The notes under the pieces were generated by a model that was not told where the DNA came from, ran no database searches, and saw nothing but the letters and a program-made list of their open reading frames with translations. The translations under genes were made by a program, and so were the position numbers. 23,247 nt of DNA from a virus. The DNA is taken from positions 1-23,247 of the IMG/VR virus record IMGVR_UViG_3300036884_000006, one strand, 5' to 3'. Position 1 is the first letter of the stretch. Each line of letters opens with the position of its first letter. Shown in pieces: positions 16,735-21,911 of the stretch.

Positions 16735-18089
16735 TACTTTTCCCCCATATCGCCCCAGGCTTCCGCCAGCGGGTCGTACTCTTTAACTGGTTGGTTCTTC
16801 CGTAGATGCTGCTGCGGGCCAGACTTCGCGCCCACGGGGGCCGCAAACGTCAATGCCAACGCATCGCCGAGGTCGGGGGATGGGAGGCCGCGCTCTTTGA
16901 TGTGCGCTTTTGTCTCAAGGCGCAGACGGCCAGCAGAATCGTAATCATAAACGGGGGTAGAGAGGTCTTTCTTCAACTCGTCATTCTGCGGGAGTGCGCC
17001 ACCATCTTCAAGCCATTGGCGCATCGTGTCCCACATTTCGGCGCGTTTGTTCTCGTACTTGCCTTTCTGACCAGGGGAGCCGCCGAAGTTGACCTCAATG
17101 ACAGAGAAGCCGAGTTGCCGTAGACGGTCTATAACGCCCTCGCCACGGCCAGCATCAATAAAAACAGCGTCAGGATGAAAAGCGTTAATCTCGGCAATGA
17201 CATTAGCAACCATTTCCATATTGTCGCGCTCTTTGAATACGCGGGGCTGGAAGGCTTGCAACCCCAAACGGCGCTGAATAGCACTCCGATCATTACCAAA
17301 ACGGGCAATGTCAACACCAAGAACACGCGCAGACCCAAGTATTTCATGGTCGGGATACTTCTTCTTGGCTGCATTTTCCACCAAGTCTATGTGAATGAGC
17401 GCATCTTCATTACTCGCGCTGAAGTCACACATGAACTCTTGGCGATAGCGCGAATCATTCATTGTCATTCGCGCAGAATCAAGCTCTTCCTTGTCTAGTA
17501 CGTCTGTCTCCGTAACGGGGAACATTCGTCCGTACCAATCTTCTGACTTAACGCGCACACCGTCCGCGCTGCGCAAGCCAAGCGACGCGTCCAGCCATAG
17601 TTCATAGAACGCATTGATTCCCTTCGGCGTCCCAATGAAGATCGCCCATCCCTTACGGTCTGCAAGAGTAGGCCTGACGATTTCAGACCATACCTCCGGG
17701 CGCATCTGCGCCACCTCGTCCATGACAACGCCGTCGAGATATATTCCGCGAATAGCGTCCGGGTTGTCCGAGCCATAGAGGGAAACGCGTCCACCGGAAG
17801 GAAAGTCAACTCGCAACTCCGATTCGTTGAATACGGCACCAGGGATGCACCCGGCATACTCGCGCAGGTAGTCCCACGCCACGGCCTTGGCCTGTTTCAA
17901 CTGCGGGGCGATGTATGCGTACCTTGGACGGCTTCTGCCGCAGCGCAGGCAGGAGAGAATCAGCGTATTAATTGCCATGACGGTTTTACCGAAACGGCGA
18001 TGGCACACTAGGACATTGAATCGTTTGAGGTTCCGGTGTACCTCGTCCTGCCACTTGTGGGGCTTATACGGGTAGACTACTTGCGACAT
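16734..18089 (-). CDS. terL: Terminase large subunit
   Basis: A 451-residue DNA-packaging motor and nuclease. The ATPase domain shows Walker A CHRRFGKT (29-36), Walker B GVVMDEVAQ with D124-E125, and the coupling motif IGTPKG (152-157). The RNase H-like nuclease domain shows three acidic sites: D260 in LGVDIARFG, D312 in VFIDAGRGEG, and D406/D409 in PDLGDALAL. The length is typical. The start overlaps the putative small terminase by 26 bases. No clear ribosome binding site is visible in front of the ATG, which suggests translation coupled to the upstream gene. The packaging type (cos, pac or direct terminal repeats) cannot be inferred from this window. Confidence 0.95.
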   Translation of the reverse strand: MSQVVYPYKPHKWQDEVHRNLKRFNVLVCHRRFGKTVMAINTLILSCLRCGRSRPRYAYIAPQLKQAKAVAWDYLREYAGCIPGAVFNESELRVDFPSGGRVSLYGSDNPDAIRGIYLDGVVMDEVAQMRPEVWSEIVRPTLADRKGWAIFIGTPKGINAFYELWLDASLGLRSADGVRVKSEDWYGRMFPVTETDVLDKEELDSARMTMNDSRYRQEFMCDFSASNEDALIHIDLVENAAKKKYPDHEILGSARVLGVDIARFGNDRSAIQRRLGLQAFQPRVFKERDNMEMVANVIAEINAFHPDAVFIDAGRGEGVIDRLRQLGFSVIEVNFGGSPGQKGKYENKRAEMWDTMRQWLEDGGALPQNDELKKDLSTPVYDYDSAGRLRLETKAHIKERGLPSPDLGDALALTFAAPVGAKSGPQQHLRKNQPVKEYDPLAEAWGDMGEK

Positions 18090-18573
18090 CGGTTATGACA
18101 CTCGCTATGTCGATCTCGTCCTCCGTCAACGACAGGGAAATTCTCGACTGTTCGACATTCGGGGGGAGATGAACGGATGGGAGAGCTTGCTCAAGTTCGA
18201 TGAGCGCGGGAGACTTTACTGAATCCAACGACTGTGTAGGCGTAACATCAATAGCCGAATCACTTGGGTCACGGTCAACGGAGGTAACGATGTACATAGG
18301 ACCACCATCTTTCCCTGTGACCTCTTGGCGCTGGACAGGTTTTCCACAAACTCTGTCCATGATTGCAAGGGCCGCTTTGAACTGCATGTCCTCGCTCTTG
18401 GCCTCAAGCAACTGAATGAGCTTCTTGGCCGCTTTGGGTGACGCTGCCTGTAAGATCGCCATGACATCCGCGTTGACCCGTGGCTTCGCATCCTTCGGAG
18501 TTCGGATGGCGGGGACTTCAACGGGCTTCGGCTTGGTGCGGTGGACATTGAGTCCCGGCTTTCCACGGGGCAT
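18064..18573 (-). CDS. Putative terminase small subunit
   Basis: A 169-residue protein immediately upstream of, and overlapping, the large terminase. The N-terminus is basic and Pro/Lys-rich (MPRGKPGLNVHRTKPKP). The centre has SPKAAKKLIQLLEAKSEDM followed by FKAALAIMDRVCGKPVQR. This helix pair ending in (I/L)LDR..GKP.Q is common in small-terminase-like phage proteins, where it helps recognise phage DNA. The C-terminal half is acidic and probably forms the part that contacts the large subunit. The start ATG 18571-18573 follows GGGGA by 4 bases. The name rests mainly on position and this short motif. Confidence 0.6.
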   Translation of the reverse strand: MPRGKPGLNVHRTKPKPVEVPAIRTPKDAKPRVNADVMAILQAASPKAAKKLIQLLEAKSEDMQFKAALAIMDRVCGKPVQRQEVTGKDGGPMYIVTSVDRDPSDSAIDVTPTQSLDSVKSPALIELEQALPSVHLPPNVEQSRISLSLTEDEIDIASVITDVASSLPV

Positions 18574-18834
18574 CTAGTCCCCATGCTCGGATGCGCAGCG
18601 AGTCTCCACAACGGTAATCCGCCTGTCGTGTTCTGCGACTTTAAGGTTCACCTTTTCAAGATCGCCCCATGTCACGCAGTCGCGTTCAAACTGCGCCTGG
18701 CGGGACATAATGAGATCGAGTTTCACGCCATGCTGCGCCATTTGATCTCGGAGGTTGTTAATCCCTGACGAGACTAGCCAACCAACCCCGCCGACAACCG
18801 TGGTCACTACGACCATTTGTAACCATTCTGACAT
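18574..18834 (-). CDS. Small membrane protein with coiled coil (lysis cassette; spanin- or holin-like)
   Basis: An 86-residue protein with one N-terminal TM helix (about residues 5-23, LQMVVVTTVVGGVGWLVSS) and a charged heptad-type coil (about 26-78, including MAQHGVKLDLIMSRQAQFE and DLEKVNLKVAEHDRRITVVE). A single N-terminal anchor with a coil is the build of inner-membrane spanin subunits and of some phage accessory membrane proteins. I did not find an embedded small lipoprotein partner in another frame. It starts in a TAATG overlap with the holin stop and is directly followed by the small terminase gene. The lysis role is inferred from context. Confidence 0.6.
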   Translation of the reverse strand: MSEWLQMVVVTTVVGGVGWLVSSGINNLRDQMAQHGVKLDLIMSRQAQFERDCVTWGDLEKVNLKVAEHDRRITVVETRCASEHGD

Positions 18835-19373
18835 TACTTGCTAGCCGCCCCGTTGACCTTCTCATATGTCCGCATCGCTCCACCACCAAGAATCAGGATA
18901 GTGATTGAGGAAATGAGGCCAGTGTCAATGGGCGGGGCAGTCACCGTGAGGTGATTGAGGCGGCTAATCCAATCAATAAGCGGGCTGATAATGCAGGAGT
19001 AGCCAAGGGACGCGCCACAGATATACCCAATGAGGGGACGCCAATCGCGGGCAAACTTGTCATTGCTCTGCGCCTCGGCGGTGTTCGTCTGCGCCTGGGC
19101 AATCGCAATCTGCGTGTCTGCCTGCAACTGCGCGGCCTGCCACGCAAGCAACTGCGCCTGTTCCTGCACCTCAAGCTGTTTCAACTGAACGGCAATTTGC
19201 GGATCGTTGCTGGCGAGGGCCGCATTGACAGCATCAGGCGTGGAGTCGCACCCCAACGCCTTGGCGATAAGACCACCAGCCGCGCCGACAATGGCACCGA
19301 CGGGGCCACCAATGATTGTCCCCAAGAGCGGGGCAAACTTCGACACCCCACCAACAACGTCCTTCCAGGTCAT
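18834..19373 (-). CDS. Holin, three-TM (GTA-type) family
   Basis: A 179-residue protein with a hydrophobic N-terminal hairpin (about residues 12-40, FAPLLGTIIGGPVGAIVG), a long Gln/Ala-rich helical coil (about 60-108), and a conserved block RDWRPLIGYICGASLGYSC (108-126). Two further TM stretches lie about 113-135 and 150-168. This matches the GTA_holin_3TM family, first described in gene transfer agents and common in phages of Gram-negative bacteria. Such holins make the inner-membrane lesion that lets the endolysin reach the cell wall. It stands two genes after the lysozyme, forming a lysis cassette. Confidence 0.82.
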   Translation of the reverse strand: MTWKDVVGGVSKFAPLLGTIIGGPVGAIVGAAGGLIAKALGCDSTPDAVNAALASNDPQIAVQLKQLEVQEQAQLLAWQAAQLQADTQIAIAQAQTNTAEAQSNDKFARDWRPLIGYICGASLGYSCIISPLIDWISRLNHLTVTAPPIDTGLISSITILILGGGAMRTYEKVNGAASK

Positions 19374-19376
19374 GGC

Positions 19377-19574
19377 CTAGCCCCGGAGAAGATGGCCGAT
19401 AATGAGGCCCAGGATGAACGCAATGCAGTCCCACGACATGAAGTGCATCCTCCAGAACGTCTTGCCCTGGTCGTAATACTTGCTGACCTCCGCTTCAATG
19501 TACTGCTTCTCGGCTTCCAGTTTAGCCTCATCGCTCACAAGGTCGGCCTTCAGCTTGTCCAGAAATTCAGACAT
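19377..19574 (-). CDS. Small single-TM protein of the lysis cassette
   Basis: A 65-residue protein with a charged helical N-terminal half (DKLKADLVSDEAKLEAEKQ) and a C-terminal TM helix (about 48-63, CIAFILGLIIGHLL). It has no signal peptide or catalytic motif. I chose ATG 19572-19574 because AGAGG lies 6 bases upstream and the lysozyme stops 2 bases earlier. The frame is open to 19679, but that would overlap the lysozyme gene by 100 bases. It could be an accessory or second holin, or an antiholin. It does not belong to a family I can name. Confidence 0.7.
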   Translation of the reverse strand: MSEFLDKLKADLVSDEAKLEAEKQYIEAEVSKYYDQGKTFWRMHFMSWDCIAFILGLIIGHLLRG

Positions 19575-19576
19575 GA

Positions 19577-20041
19577 TTATCCTCTCGCGTTTTCGATTGT
19601 TGCAACAATGCGCTTCGCCCGTGCGCCCACTTGTAGGTACCACTTGCTGTGTTCCAATTCGTATGCCGCTTGTCCCCAAGAGCCGGACTGAAGCGCCCGC
19701 AGCGTATTAATGAAACATGCGAAAGTAGCGACACCCATATTGAAAACCATATTCAGAACATTCTCGTAAACGATGGATGGTAGGTCAGCCATCCACGGCC
19801 ACCGCTGAACCATGAGCCGTTCCGATTCGTCAACATCGGATTCAAGCCATGCCTCGGCCTGCTCTAGCGTACAAGTTGTTCCAGGGACTGCCGGGTAGTC
19901 AAGGTCGGGATGCGCCTCAAGATTGTGGCCGTAGCCTATCGTAATGTGACCAGCGGGGCAGACATACGAGGTGAGCTTCGCAACTCCACTCTCCTCGTCC
20001 TGCTTCAACTGCTCAAGAAGGCGCTGCCTATCGTAGTTCAA
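19577..20041 (-). CDS. Endolysin, GH24 lysozyme (T4-type muramidase; TTG start)
   Basis: A 154-residue enzyme that cleaves the glycan strands of peptidoglycan. The catalytic region is QLKQDEESGVAKLTSYVCPA followed by GHITIGYGHN. E16/E17 is the candidate acid, C28 sits where T4 lysozyme has Asp20, and T34 corresponds to Thr26. A Cys at that position is common in lambdoid lysozymes. The spacing from E17 to C28 is two residues longer than the usual E-x8-[DC]-x5-T. The C-terminal lobe (NVLNMVFNMG, LQSGSWGQAAYELEHSKWY, GARAKRIVATI) closely follows T4 lysozyme. There is no signal peptide, so it needs the holin. The start is TTG 20039-20041, overlapping the previous stop as TTGA. Confidence 0.93.
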   Translation of the reverse strand: MNYDRQRLLEQLKQDEESGVAKLTSYVCPAGHITIGYGHNLEAHPDLDYPAVPGTTCTLEQAEAWLESDVDESERLMVQRWPWMADLPSIVYENVLNMVFNMGVATFACFINTLRALQSGSWGQAAYELEHSKWYLQVGARAKRIVATIENARG

Positions 20042-20424
20042 TGTTTCACCGGGTAGAAAGCATTTTCAAAACGACGTGCCAACGACTCCCGCGTCTGGCC
20101 AATCTCATTTTCCGTCACGTAGCGGCTATTGGCGAGGTGTTCCATGTTTGCGATGAGGAGGTGGGAAAATTCGTGAACCGCAGTCCGAAGCACATCCTGA
20201 CGCGTTACAGGCATACTCCACGTCTTTGCGAAGTACACATTGGCATTCCTTCCCGGTGTGTTCGTAGCAATGCCACCACACATCGCACCCGGCTCACCAG
20301 CGTCCTCCCAAGAGAACTGTATCTCCCAATCAGACAGTCCGAACTTCGCGCACCACTCCATGAACGTGGCCTTGAAGAGCTTGTAGTCATCGCGGGTGGT
20401 CTTGAAATTCTCAAGGTCAGGCAA
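20038..20424 (-). CDS. Putative zinc metallopeptidase-like protein (HEFSH motif; TTG start)
   Basis: A 128-residue protein with TAVHEFSHLLIANMEHL; HEFSH (84-88) is an HExxH zinc-binding catalytic motif. A preceding WEIQFSWEDAGEPGAMCGGI segment and NANVYFAKTW strand resemble the substrate-side strands of small SprT-like or minigluzincin peptidases. Downstream glutamates (for example in YVTENEIGQ) may supply the third zinc ligand. It lacks a signal peptide. The start TTG 20422-20424 has GGGTGG 6 bases upstream and follows the zinc-ribbon gene by 1 base. An alternative ATG at 20361 has AAGG 8 bases upstream. Its target is unknown: it could be a phage protein precursor or host protein. Confidence 0.65.
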   Translation of the reverse strand: MPDLENFKTTRDDYKLFKATFMEWCAKFGLSDWEIQFSWEDAGEPGAMCGGIATNTPGRNANVYFAKTWSMPVTRQDVLRTAVHEFSHLLIANMEHLANSRYVTENEIGQTRESLARRFENAFYPVKH

Positions 20425-20425
20425 A

Positions 20426-20674
20426 CTAAACCACCCGTTCCAATTTGCCCCGGTGGCAGGCAGGACAGATCCCCATCTGGTTCACAACCCAAATCCCACA
20501 CACGCGACAACGGAAAACATACTCATCGCAGGTAACTTCGTCAGTTTGGCCCGAATAATGCCCGCACTCTTCATCAGGGACATAGCTGAAACCAGATGGG
20601 AGAGATTCACGCCGCGAGAACATTTCCTCCGCATGGCCGTACTCTCCCGCATCCATCGCCTCAAATCTGTCCAA
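20426..20674 (-). CDS. Zinc-ribbon protein, first gene of the leftward operon (TTG start)
   Basis: An 82-residue protein with four cysteines in two pairs, CRVCG (residues about 56-60) and CPACHRG (about 69-75), forming a zinc ribbon; a further CGHYSG and a Cys (VTCDEY) lie upstream. The N-terminal half is acidic. The start is TTG 20672-20674, with a strong AGGAG 6 bases upstream. The nearest ATG, at residue 7, lacks a suitable ribosome binding site. Zinc ribbons of this size bind nucleic acid or protein partners. As the first gene behind the late leader it could be regulatory, but nothing in the sequence proves that. Confidence 0.65.
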   Translation of the reverse strand: MDRFEAMDAGEYGHAEEMFSRRESLPSGFSYVPDEECGHYSGQTDEVTCDEYVFRCRVCGIWVVNQMGICPACHRGKLERVV

Positions 20675-20711
20675 CCAATTCTCCTAGTGCGCCCCTAGTG
20701 GACACCTTCTC

Positions 20712-20740
20712 AAAAAAATAAAGCCCCCCTAGAAGGGAAA
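20712..20740 (-). terminator. Terminator-like hairpin with U-run, upstream of first late gene
   Basis: Read on the minus strand, TTTCCCT (20740-20734), loop TCT and AGGGGGG (20730-20724) form a 7-pair stem with three G-U pairs. It is followed by C, then TTTATTTTTTT (20722-20712). This has the form of an intrinsic terminator, but it stands in front of the late operon, between the candidate promoters and the zinc-ribbon gene. It could end a short transcript, act as an attenuator, or be overcome by antitermination. The stem is short, so strength is uncertain. Confidence 0.5.
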
Positions 20741-20930
20741 TGCCTTACGCTAATGCGTTTCACTTCTTCAGTCACAGAATTATCAGCCCTGGACACCCTG
20801 CTGTCCCATCACTGGGCGCTACCCGGCAGAACGGGTTTCATAGTCTTTGTTACCAAGAAGGGGCTGTTTATCCGTCCGTGGCTAGCGACCTACCACTATC
20901 GGCGTCCGGGGGACCTACTCTCAATTTCTT
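20741..20930 (-). ncRNA. Candidate structured leader RNA or small RNA
   Basis: A noncoding stretch between the candidate promoter and the terminator-like hairpin, with an unusual density of hairpins. Pairs, in + strand coordinates: GTCC/GGAC (20904-20907 with 20911-20914); CAGCCC/GGGCTG (20784-20789 with 20861-20866), closing a branched region; ACCCG/CGGGT (20821-20825 with 20832-20836); CCCA/TGGG (20805-20808 with 20813-20816), whose loop reads GTGA on the minus strand (a GNRA loop); GGACA/TGTCC (20791-20795 with 20802-20806), which competes with the previous stem; and ACGC/GCGT (20747-20750 with 20755-20758). I recognise no known RNA family. Confidence 0.4.
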
Positions 20931-20936
20931 CCAACT

Positions 20937-20966
20937 ATCATGTACAGAAAACGTGTCACTTGTCAA
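20937..20966 (-). promoter_or_regulatory. Candidate sigma70-type promoter for the late operon
   Basis: On the minus strand a perfect -35 box TTGACA (20966-20961) is followed, after 18 bases, by CATGAT (20942-20937), a four-of-six match to the -10 box. Transcription would start near 20930, giving a leader of about 255 bases before the TTG start of the first gene. This is the best leftward promoter in the region. A phage-specific polymerase or activator could also act here, but cannot be seen from sequence. Confidence 0.55.
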
Positions 20967-20989
20967 GATAAAAATAGCACGTTTCACCC

Positions 20990-21010
20990 AAAATTATAAA
21001 AAAAATTATA
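20990..21010. repeat. AT-rich island with tandem AAAATTATA
   Basis: The 9-base unit AAAATTATA occurs at 20990-20998 and 21002-21010, 12 bases apart and joined by an A-run. The segment is much more AT-rich than the rest of the window. Read on the minus strand, each unit carries a perfect TATAAT. It may therefore be a promoter element, a DNA-melting site of an origin, or both. Confidence 0.6.
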
Positions 21011-21033
21011 CGGGAATACGCTGCAAACGGAAA
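21005..21033 (-). promoter_or_regulatory. Second candidate leftward promoter (perfect -10 box)
   Basis: On the minus strand, TATAAT (21010-21005) is a perfect -10 hexamer, preceded after 17 bases by TTTCCG (21033-21028), which matches the -35 box at only three positions. It would need an activator or give a weak start. It is arranged in tandem with the TTGACA promoter about 65 bases further along. Confidence 0.35.
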
Positions 21034-21248
21034 CAGCGTGGGCGGGTGTGTGAGAAACTAGCTGCGGTGGGTGGCGCATGGGACTCCGGCCATGCCAACG
21101 GCGAAGTATCCCCCCCGTTTTGGCCCTCGCTGATTGGTCCTAGTACCGTTTGCCAGGTGCAGCTCCACGGTGCGCTACAGTCAATGCGGAGGAACAGCCC
21201 CTCCCTCACATCGGGCGGCCATGTCCTCGCTATCGCTGCGCTATCTCT
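21018..21248. other. Noncoding stretch with scattered inverted repeats
   Basis: No credible gene is visible. I see short hairpins: ACGCTG/CAGCGT (21018-21023 with 21034-21039), GCATGG/CCATGC (21076-21081 with 21090-21095), and a GGAGG/CCTCC pair near 21188-21204. An open frame of 175 codons crosses this stretch on the plus strand, but its composition is not protein-like and it runs over both candidate promoters. The stretch separates the leftward promoters from the repeat cluster. Confidence 0.5.
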
Positions 21249-21250
21249 AG

Positions 21251-21282
21251 TGATACTGCGGGCATGATACCAGCAGTGATAC
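21251..21282 (+). repeat. Three TGATAC direct repeats
   Basis: TGATAC occurs at 21251-21256, 21265-21270 and 21277-21282, that is every 12-14 bases, about one helical turn. The last two units extend to ATGATACCA/GTGATACCA. Direct repeats with helical spacing commonly bind a replication initiator or regulator, but the protein is not identified here. Confidence 0.5.
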
Positions 21283-21294
21283 CACGAGGCGCCC

Positions 21295-21318
21295 AGTTGT
21301 CCGGTTAGTTGTACGGTT
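21295..21318 (+). repeat. 12-bp tandem duplication
   Basis: AGTTGTCCGGTT (21295-21306) is followed immediately by AGTTGTACGGTT (21307-21318), two copies with a single difference. It is 12 bases downstream of the TGATAC repeats and belongs to the same repeat-rich stretch. It could be a protein-binding site or a slipped duplication. Confidence 0.65.
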
Positions 21319-21428
21319 GACGAGTAGCCTGGAGCGGCACCAGAAGGCCAGCGATGAATATAAGGATAGCTTGATATAGGCCGGGAACCGTTGGCATTGG
21401 ATGAAATAGATATCGGCGCGTGGCTGAA

Positions 21429-21486
21429 CTACTCACACGAATTTGCGCTCACTCACACGGTTCTGACCCATCTACTCACACGAATT
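21429..21486 (+). repeat. Three ACTCACACG repeats (iteron-like)
   Basis: CTACTCACACGAATT occurs twice (21429-21443 and 21472-21486), and a shorter ACTCACACG lies between them (21451-21459). The starts of the 9-base core are 20 and 23 bases apart, near two helical turns, so bound proteins would sit on about the same face of the DNA. Such arrays are typical of initiator-binding iterons, operators, or transposase-binding ends of some insertion sequences. No transposase gene is present. Confidence 0.7.
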
Positions 21487-21534
21487 GCAGTCCAATGCTG
21501 CTTATTTGTCTGATTTTTCGGACTACGCCTAATA

Positions 21535-21551
21535 ATCCATTATTAATGGAT
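21535..21551. repeat. Perfect 17-bp palindrome
   Basis: ATCCATTA (21535-21542), one central T, then TAATGGAT (21544-21551) form a perfect inverted repeat. This is the size and symmetry of an operator for a dimeric repressor. It lies about 150 bases before the rightward promoter, within the divergent control region. Confidence 0.7.
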
Positions 21552-21553
21552 CC

Positions 21554-21563
21554 GCCACGTGGC
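21554..21563. repeat. Perfect 10-bp palindrome
   Basis: GCCACGTGGC is self-complementary over all 10 bases and begins only 2 bases after the 17-bp palindrome. An imperfect inverted repeat follows at 21570-21590 (GCCC, T, CGG, five-base loop, CCG, T, GGGC). The three symmetrical elements in 56 bases suggest a protein-binding cluster. Confidence 0.55.
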
Positions 21564-21704
21564 CTGTAAGCCCTCGGAGCTGCCGTGGGCATACTCTAGC
21601 ATGGTGCGACCGCGTGGCTTGTCTGAGGTCATGTGAGGATTGTTGGTGCCGTAGGGGTTGCGGAGTATTTTTAATTTATTTTGTCTGCTAGTGCATTTTT
21701 TTTG

Positions 21705-21734
21705 TTGACAAGGTTCTGGCGAGTAGTTAAATAT
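21705..21734 (+). promoter_or_regulatory. Candidate sigma70-type promoter for the rightward genes
   Basis: A perfect -35 box TTGACA (21705-21710) is followed after 16 bases by TTAAAT (21727-21732), a four-of-six match to the -10 box; the wider TTAAATAT is AT-rich. The start site would be near 21740, about 40 bases before the first rightward ORF. A T-run lies just upstream (21696-21703), as an UP-like AT-rich element might. It diverges from the leftward promoters about 740 bases away. Confidence 0.6.
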
Positions 21735-21780
21735 CTGCTTAGCGGGACAATGAAACACTAACCATCGAGGCAAGTATGAA

Positions 21781-21909
21781 ATGGACGCTAACACCTGCTA
21801 CAACCTGGCCGCTTGGCTTTTGGCCCTGATAGTGGCCGGAGTACTGGCTACGGCCACAACGTACCACGCACCGAACCGCAGAACGGATGAACCTAAGAAG
21901 AGGGGGTAA
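21781..21909 (+). CDS. Small single-TM peptide (42 residues)
   Basis: A 42-codon ORF, MDANTCYNLAAWLLALIVAG.., with one clear TM helix (about residues 8-28) and a basic, polar tail ending DEPKKRG. It ends 2 bases before the next start, and its last codons contain the AGAGGGGG ribosome binding site of that gene, so it sits in the transcript like a real first gene. GAGG lies 10 bases before the ATG; an out-of-frame ATG 4 bases earlier gives only 17 codons. I do not recognise it. A small membrane peptide at the head of an early operon could act on the host membrane or on superinfection, but that is inference. Confidence 0.5.
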   Translation: MDANTCYNLAAWLLALIVAGVLATATTYHAPNRRTDEPKKRG

Positions 21910-21911
21910 TC

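Noticed and set aside
15401-16786. 461-codon plus-strand ORF opposite the portal gene
   Set aside because: It lies fully antisense to a well-supported portal gene, has no recognisable domain, and its composition is that of a reverse-strand shadow. Similar shadows at 8038-9351 and 6286-7521 lie opposite the adaptor, structural and nozzle genes.
20784-20866. tRNA-like cloverleaf
   Set aside because: A 6-bp closing stem with three hairpins resembles a cloverleaf, but there is no T-loop GTTC consensus, no 7-base anticodon loop and no CCA or discriminator arrangement on either strand.
20740-21267. 175-codon plus-strand ORF in the control region
   Set aside because: Ribosome binding site is poorly spaced, composition is not protein-like, and it crosses the AT-rich island, both leftward promoters and several hairpins.
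21416-21600. Insertion sequence (IS21-like end)
   Set aside because: Repeats resemble the repeated ends of such elements, but there is no transposase gene, no opposite end and no target duplication visible; kept as a repeat array only.
21543-21794. 83-codon minus-strand ORF
   Set aside because: No recognisable domain; it overlaps the rightward promoter and the start of the small membrane peptide, and the protein is a mixed low-similarity string.
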